Assembly: GCA_038246345.1 (NCBI GenBank)
Contig: JBBRWA010000258.1
Span: forward strand, 1 to 8,725
Direction of reading: 5' to 3'
From: M3007 sp038246345
GTDB taxonomy: Bacteria > Bacteroidota > Bacteroidia > Chitinophagales > Saprospiraceae
DNA: 8,725 bases
Below the pieces are notes generated by a model. It saw only the letters and a list, made by a program, of their open reading frames with translations. It was not told where the DNA came from and made no database searches. Positions 6,301 to 8,725 of this stretch are shown piece by piece. The translations under genes were made by a program, and so were the position numbers. Positions within the stretch are counted from its first letter, which is position 1; each line of letters begins with the position of its first letter.

Positions 6301-8196
6301 ATTGAAGGGCAAGTCGTGTTCCTGCCAGAGGCTGCCTTGCGTTTGGGAAAAATCCAGGAAATAGCGCTGGTTCGCGCTGGGGCCTGTCAGCGAATGAATG
6401 TCCACGACAACAAACTCCGAATGAGCCGATTCCAGCACATACACGTCTTTAATTTGCAACAGGCTAACCCCGTTGGCCGCATCAAATTTTTGATACTTCC
6501 AGGGCATTGGCGCATTCCAGGTAACATCGGCATTGGGTAAATCCCAGGCCGTGTAGAGGTAATCTCCCGCAGCGCTCCCGACAACCAAGGCAATGTTGAT
6601 GGCACCTGTTGTCGGATTTTGCGCTACCCGAAACAATTTGGGTTGTAGCAAAGCTTTGTCAATCCCATTTAAGGCAATGTTCTTGCTCAAATCTATCCGG
6701 TTCCATCCAGTTGCGTGTCCGGGGGTTTCAATGGTCACATAAAAAACATTGTCCGTACCAATTGAAAAAAGGAGTGCGTGTCCTTGTGTGGTTTGCAGGG
6801 TTTGAAACGAATGCTCCTGGCCCAATACCTGCGCGTGTTTGTAGTTTTGCATCAAATCAGTGTTTACCGAAATGATGGGCGTTTCTGAAGCGATTAGGTT
6901 GCCATTGGGCAGGGGAGTTATGATTTTTGGAATGCGGTAATTTTGGTTCAGGCTGTCTAGCGACACCAAACCCGCTTCTCCCTGGGTCGCCAGTGTTCCA
7001 TTTTGGAAGCTGTTCAATATTTGCGCAGCCGTGCGGGCAACGCTCCATATCCTCAGCTGATTTAATTCCCCCTGAAATGCCTGGTCGTCTGATTGCGAAT
7101 TCTTGGCACCGATCAGCAGGGGCTTAAAGGCTTTCTGATTGACGTTGTTGCTGGTGCCCGTGTATTTCAGTGCCCCGTCAAGGTAAACGGAATCTTTGCC
7201 GGTATTGGACCACTCGTCTGCACCTGGCGTTACTTCTGTCACGACCGCAAGGTGGTGCCATTGCCCATCGGCTACATTAACTCCCGTGGAGCGATCATTG
7301 ATGGTAATGCTGGAGGGCTCACTGATCATCCAGTCATCGCCTCCGTCATTTGGGTGATCCGAATTCGAGACATCGGCATAGCTCAACAGCGTTTTACCCC
7401 AGGAATCCATGCCACAGCGGATCCACGTTTCAAAAGTTCGGCTCAGCACCGGAAAATCAAAAGACATGCCTGACGTATATTGATACGTGGATTCAAGCAT
7501 AACATTATTTCGGGCATTGACTTTATTGGGCGAAAGGTCAAGGAAAGCTTCTGTGTCGTAATCGTAATGCGCGGTGTCTAATGGGAGCGACAAACAGAGT
7601 GCTGTGTCCCGGATCGGAATGGATGTTTTGACATCCCGGACCAACTCTTCCGCCGTTAGCAATGCTTTCCACATCATAAATTCGGTTATCGTACCCGAAA
7701 ACAGGTCGCTCTCCCGAACCCGGTCTTCCTGATTTTGGCCACGCGGCGGGGCTGTAGCCAGGTAGAGTTCAGCGCCGATTGTCATGGGTTTTTTCTCCAT
7801 TTTGCTTATCAGGGTGAACGTTTTGTAGGTCATTTTCCCATCAATAAAAATACCGATGATGGTTTCTCCGGTATCCATATTTTCCTTGAACGTCAGTCCG
7901 ATGTAGTGCACCATGTCCGCAGCTTTGGAAGCGAAAGGGATAAAAACTTCGCCCCCATCAGCTACATTGCCGAGCATTAGCCGGACTCCCCCTTCAACCG
8001 CGATGGAAATGGATGTATCCTGGTAAGAATTAAAAGAAGTATAACCATAAAAAAAAGCAGTGCCCGCTCCTCCGCGCACCCGAAAAGAAATCGTAAAATT
8101 GTTCTTGGGCAACGTTGAAGCATCAACGGATAAATACCTTGCTCCGCCAAAGAGCATTGCAGATTGGTCGAAACCCGGGGAAGATGGATTGGGCAT
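3301..8196 (-). CDS. Giant LamG / beta-propeller protein with membrane-prone helical C-terminus
   Basis: The ATG at 8196-8194 gives about 1631 residues; a TTG at 8229-8227 is also in frame but overlaps a likely promoter, so ATG is preferred. In order: a concanavalin/LamG-like domain (about 12-190, with FTISFRVRGG and IGIFIDGKMTY); a second one (about 240-400, with FETWIRCG, GQWHHLAVV, VYLDGALKYTGT and LNQLRIWSVART); a beta-propeller-like region (about 430-855) with repeated aromatic/Gly blades such as HVFVWGLNQQGRLFYTQ and NQLLQLTQDTQTSFWSQ; an Ig-like module (about 862-923); then helices. Hydrophobic amphipathic helices lie at about 1060-1125 and 1290-1330, and likely membrane segments near 1358-1375, 1430-1450, 1470-1490 and 1575-1615. 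There is no Sec signal peptide and no recognisable type IX sorting domain. The front should bind glycans or proteins; the back looks like a membrane-inserting part, as in toxins. A toxin or adhesin role is inference. Its base composition is far richer in GC than the ATPase cassette (36 G+C in 60 bases, 5941-6000). Confidence 0.9.
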   Translation of the reverse strand: MPNPSSPGFDQSAMLFGGARYLSVDASTLPKNNFTISFRVRGGAGTAFFYGYTSFNSYQDTSISIAVEGGVRLMLGNVADGGEVFIPFASKAADMVHYIGLTFKENMDTGETIIGIFIDGKMTYKTFTLISKMEKKPMTIGAELYLATAPPRGQNQEDRVRESDLFSGTITEFMMWKALLTAEELVRDVKTSIPIRDTALCLSLPLDTAHYDYDTEAFLDLSPNKVNARNNVMLESTYQYTSGMSFDFPVLSRTFETWIRCGMDSWGKTLLSYADVSNSDHPNDGGDDWMISEPSSITINDRSTGVNVADGQWHHLAVVTEVTPGADEWSNTGKDSVYLDGALKYTGTSNNVNQKAFKPLLIGAKNSQSDDQAFQGELNQLRIWSVARTAAQILNSFQNGTLATQGEAGLVSLDSLNQNYRIPKIITPLPNGNLIASETPIISVNTDLMQNYKHAQVLGQEHSFQTLQTTQGHALLFSIGTDNVFYVTIETPGHATGWNRIDLSKNIALNGIDKALLQPKLFRVAQNPTTGAINIALVVGSAAGDYLYTAWDLPNADVTWNAPMPWKYQKFDAANGVSLLQIKDVYVLESAHSEFVVVDIHSLTGPSANQRYFLDFSQTQGSLWQEHDLPFNFDDAIYSAIGKRAGDASEGIYTLGAVVDRYKLVYTPLNQPAAALELMLPQPEGLAQSSYAIAVAPTTSGESNLFVAGNKQLFFFASDQQQNGSKGQAVDLAPMNVFMNVRKLRVHNGDGHVFVWGLNQQGRLFYTQCALGQELQLGAWSTPSVILTNASMAATYLNTANQRHVLFAYNTNNQLLQLTQDTQTSFWSQRSIVLPAATHDDVIELHSYTSHVVVTDGSNLPKADVKVAITATSPVSVYVNDIYTILSPTLPFNITTDPSGSLTIIQETESLTAVCYQFRIEGIDPLIVNPMAGVLDNIKAIQTGADLMKVRITDDQNKVIPLIDPDKAKGGTADALAKVMQQLTDTLQYVPADGSKHKAAGGARLRSAATDSNRQVLWGLNFEQGEMNYYEGAAAVAKFRLASLGNTASTRDAESVGEEIIDDIWSFFNWVKSEVSSLFDAIEHFVVEVVEGIVSFVFKIAGKVFVFLIDSLVAAVSAFMSFLDWVGVDTKKLRKWLGFVFDWDDILLTHRVFKSFFSNLIDYGIKEVESYEDDLLDIMSRAEDFLKDKAGIGDRLPNGFANDSAKNITAGGNPVRGQNTAPFNMVHYHLKNNAAGSDFGKDILAPVLSGDLGDKIKAILAAAGQLKEKFDDLMNSSDPEFYKTFSDLSFKEIIVKVVEFVGIELLEIAKIVLTELFKLFNDFLEGIKEMLTSPLEIPVLSYIYKTQVTKGDDLSILDVACLVAAVPVTVVFKIATGANMFAAGPETDKFLNAKDFSVFQAAFAKPATLSTRSAMTDPNAPIDHTLYEKWVLGSGIAALVSALGISVLTALSKPFAEEEEAVSPADPLTALNGILYLPYVLPDVIAFLGADKSKMEPWEKWNAFFVIPGILKAMTDVNCAFKDSKFLENNTNEFKRTWGTVISPWADLIINGLWLFPVGFSICSPKNTTPTFKENIAGGFFFDFSGMLSPVITFVKNPYVLAGSLIANAVFNIIYGSVTVAAADRVFNRRD

Positions 8197-8231
8197 GAGT
8201 GAATTGTTTATAGAGGAGTGATTAATCAAGT

Positions 8232-8239
8232 CAAAGTTA
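8232..8239 (-). promoter_or_regulatory. Likely -7 promoter box for the giant gene
   Basis: The minus strand reads TAACTTTG, a full match to the Bacteroidota TAnnTTTG box, 35 bases before the ATG at 8196. A transcript starting a few bases downstream would begin close to the TTG at 8229, which favours the ATG as the real start. No clear TTTG lies at the -33 distance, so the call is tentative. Confidence 0.35.
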
Positions 8240-8240
8240 G

Positions 8241-8447
8241 TTATTGCAAAGCCATTTCGTGGTTTATTTTTCCTGCATGCGTAAGTAATTCCCTTCCGTT
8301 CAATTGCAGAATACTGTCTAATCTGCTTATCCAGTCTTTCATATACATTGGTGTCTGCTGCTGTGCCATCGTTTCGGCAAAGGCCAAAAATTGCTCCACT
8401 AATAATCCCATCAATTTTATTTCATCTTCCTTCAAATAATTATATTT
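8241..8447 (-). pseudogene. rhuM: RhuM family protein, C-terminal fragment
   Basis: The frame reads KYNYLKEDEIKLMGLLVEQF, then LAFAETMAQQQTPMYMKDW and ISRLDSILQLNGRELLTHAG, ending KINHEMALQ before TAA at 8243-8241. NYLxEDE, the TPMYMKDW block and RELLTHAGKI are hallmark features of the RhuM C-terminal region. The N-terminal and central parts are absent: upstream of about 8447-8483 the frame runs into sequence that is the promoter and signal-peptide region of the opposite-strand gene and has no RhuM look. The end is also short, since RhuM proteins usually continue some tens of residues after the HE-A motif. The open frame extends to 8633 but that part is not credible coding. It sits 45 bases before the giant gene, on the same strand. 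Confidence 0.8.
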
Positions 8448-8476
8448 TGTGTTAGGCAACTGATGAAGCACCATCC

Positions 8477-8488
8477 CCATCATGATGG
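8477..8488. promoter_or_regulatory. 12-bp perfect palindrome upstream of the plus-strand gene
   Basis: CCATCATGATGG is a perfect palindrome, 30 bases before the ATG at 8519. It could be an operator for the divergent gene. A loose -7-like TATATTTTG lies just upstream at 8441-8449. A 12-bp palindrome can also arise by chance, and this one overlaps the edge of the RhuM remnant. Confidence 0.2.
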
Positions 8489-8518
8489 AAAGTTTATCAT
8501 TAAACCCAACCTTGTACC

Positions 8519-8725
8519 ATGAAAAAATTATGCCCTTCCCTGCTCTTGTTCTTCGTTTTCTATGCCTCTGCTCCCTTAATCTCTCAGCAATGCGTTCGCC
8601 TGGGCATCGATCTGAAACTGAACAGCGCCACACAACTGATGCAATTCCCTGAAATTCCCAATGAAGGCACTTTCCAGGCCAATCGTTTGGGGACTATTGG
8701 GTTTGGCATATTTGCAGAAACCAAA
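8519..8725 (+). CDS. Secreted protein, probably outer-membrane beta-barrel, 5' part only
   Basis: From ATG 8519-8521 the frame is open for 69 codons to the window edge. The start is a clear Sec signal peptide: MKKLCPSLLLFFVFYASAP then LISQQ, with a positive n-region, a hydrophobic core and a small-residue cleavage region near residues 18-23. An early Cys5 lies inside the signal, but no lipobox fits it. The mature start (CVRLGIDLKLNS, then LGTIGFGIFAETK) alternates polar and hydrophobic residues and ends strands with aromatic or Gly residues, as in outer-membrane beta-barrel proteins of the PorT/OmpW style in Bacteroidota. That family guess rests on the pattern only. The gene is divergent from the RhuM remnant and the giant gene. 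The signal-peptide codons and GC-rich codon use make this far better supported than the opposite-strand frame across the same bases. Confidence 0.75.
   Translation, partial: MKKLCPSLLLFFVFYASAPLISQQCVRLGIDLKLNSATQLMQFPEIPNEGTFQANRLGTIGFGIFAETK

Noticed and set aside
5893..6540. Plus-strand open frame of 215 codons inside the giant gene
   Set aside because: It lies opposite the propeller region, whose minus-strand reading has clear blade-like repeats. The open frame is a by-product of GC-rich codons.
8484..8633. Upstream extension of the RhuM C-terminal frame
   Set aside because: The extension is Arg-rich with no RhuM similarity and is antisense to a clear signal peptide starting at 8519.

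Overview
The window looks like a piece of a Bacteroidota chromosome, perhaps Saprospiria-like. The reasons are weak Shine-Dalgarno signals at the starts, TAnnTTTG-type promoter boxes, a RhuM family remnant, an outer-membrane beta-barrel style gene with a lipid-poor signal peptide, and a giant LamG/beta-propeller protein. The phylum is an inference. Almost everything is read from the minus strand; only the last, incomplete gene is on plus.

Left part (1-2216, minus strand). An AT-rich two-gene cassette encodes an ABC/SMC-type AAA ATPase (987-2216) and a small PD-(D/E)xK-like nuclease candidate (487-990). The genes are joined by an ATGA stop/start overlap. This is the arrangement of a two-component defence or conflict module. 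Directly downstream, and of higher GC, are the orphan C-terminal tail of a lost gene (343-486) and the start of a two-transmembrane protein that runs off the window (1-339). Both carry the same short motif, E-x-I-Y-N-I-x-x-I-(D/E)-N-A-N, which suggests a matched adaptor or scaffold pair from a second conflict system. The ATPase-nuclease cassette appears to have landed in that system.

Middle (2217-3303). This is a graveyard of minus-strand gene fragments: an unassigned C-terminal peptide, a 37-nt near-perfect hairpin, a metallophosphoesterase with an internal deletion and frameshift, the frameshifted N-terminus of a RhuM protein, and a 35-codon ORF that overlaps the stop of the next gene.

Right part (3301-8725). 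One gene of about 1631 codons fills 4.9 kb. It encodes two concanavalin/LamG-like domains, a beta-propeller-like stretch, an Ig-like module and a long helical, membrane-prone C-terminal third, without a classical signal peptide. Just upstream on the same strand is the C-terminal end of a RhuM protein. The RhuM pieces therefore flank the giant gene in swapped order (3' piece upstream, 5' piece downstream). A divergent plus-strand gene with a Sec signal peptide begins at 8519 and leaves the window.

No rRNA, tRNA, CRISPR array or intact transposase was recognised.
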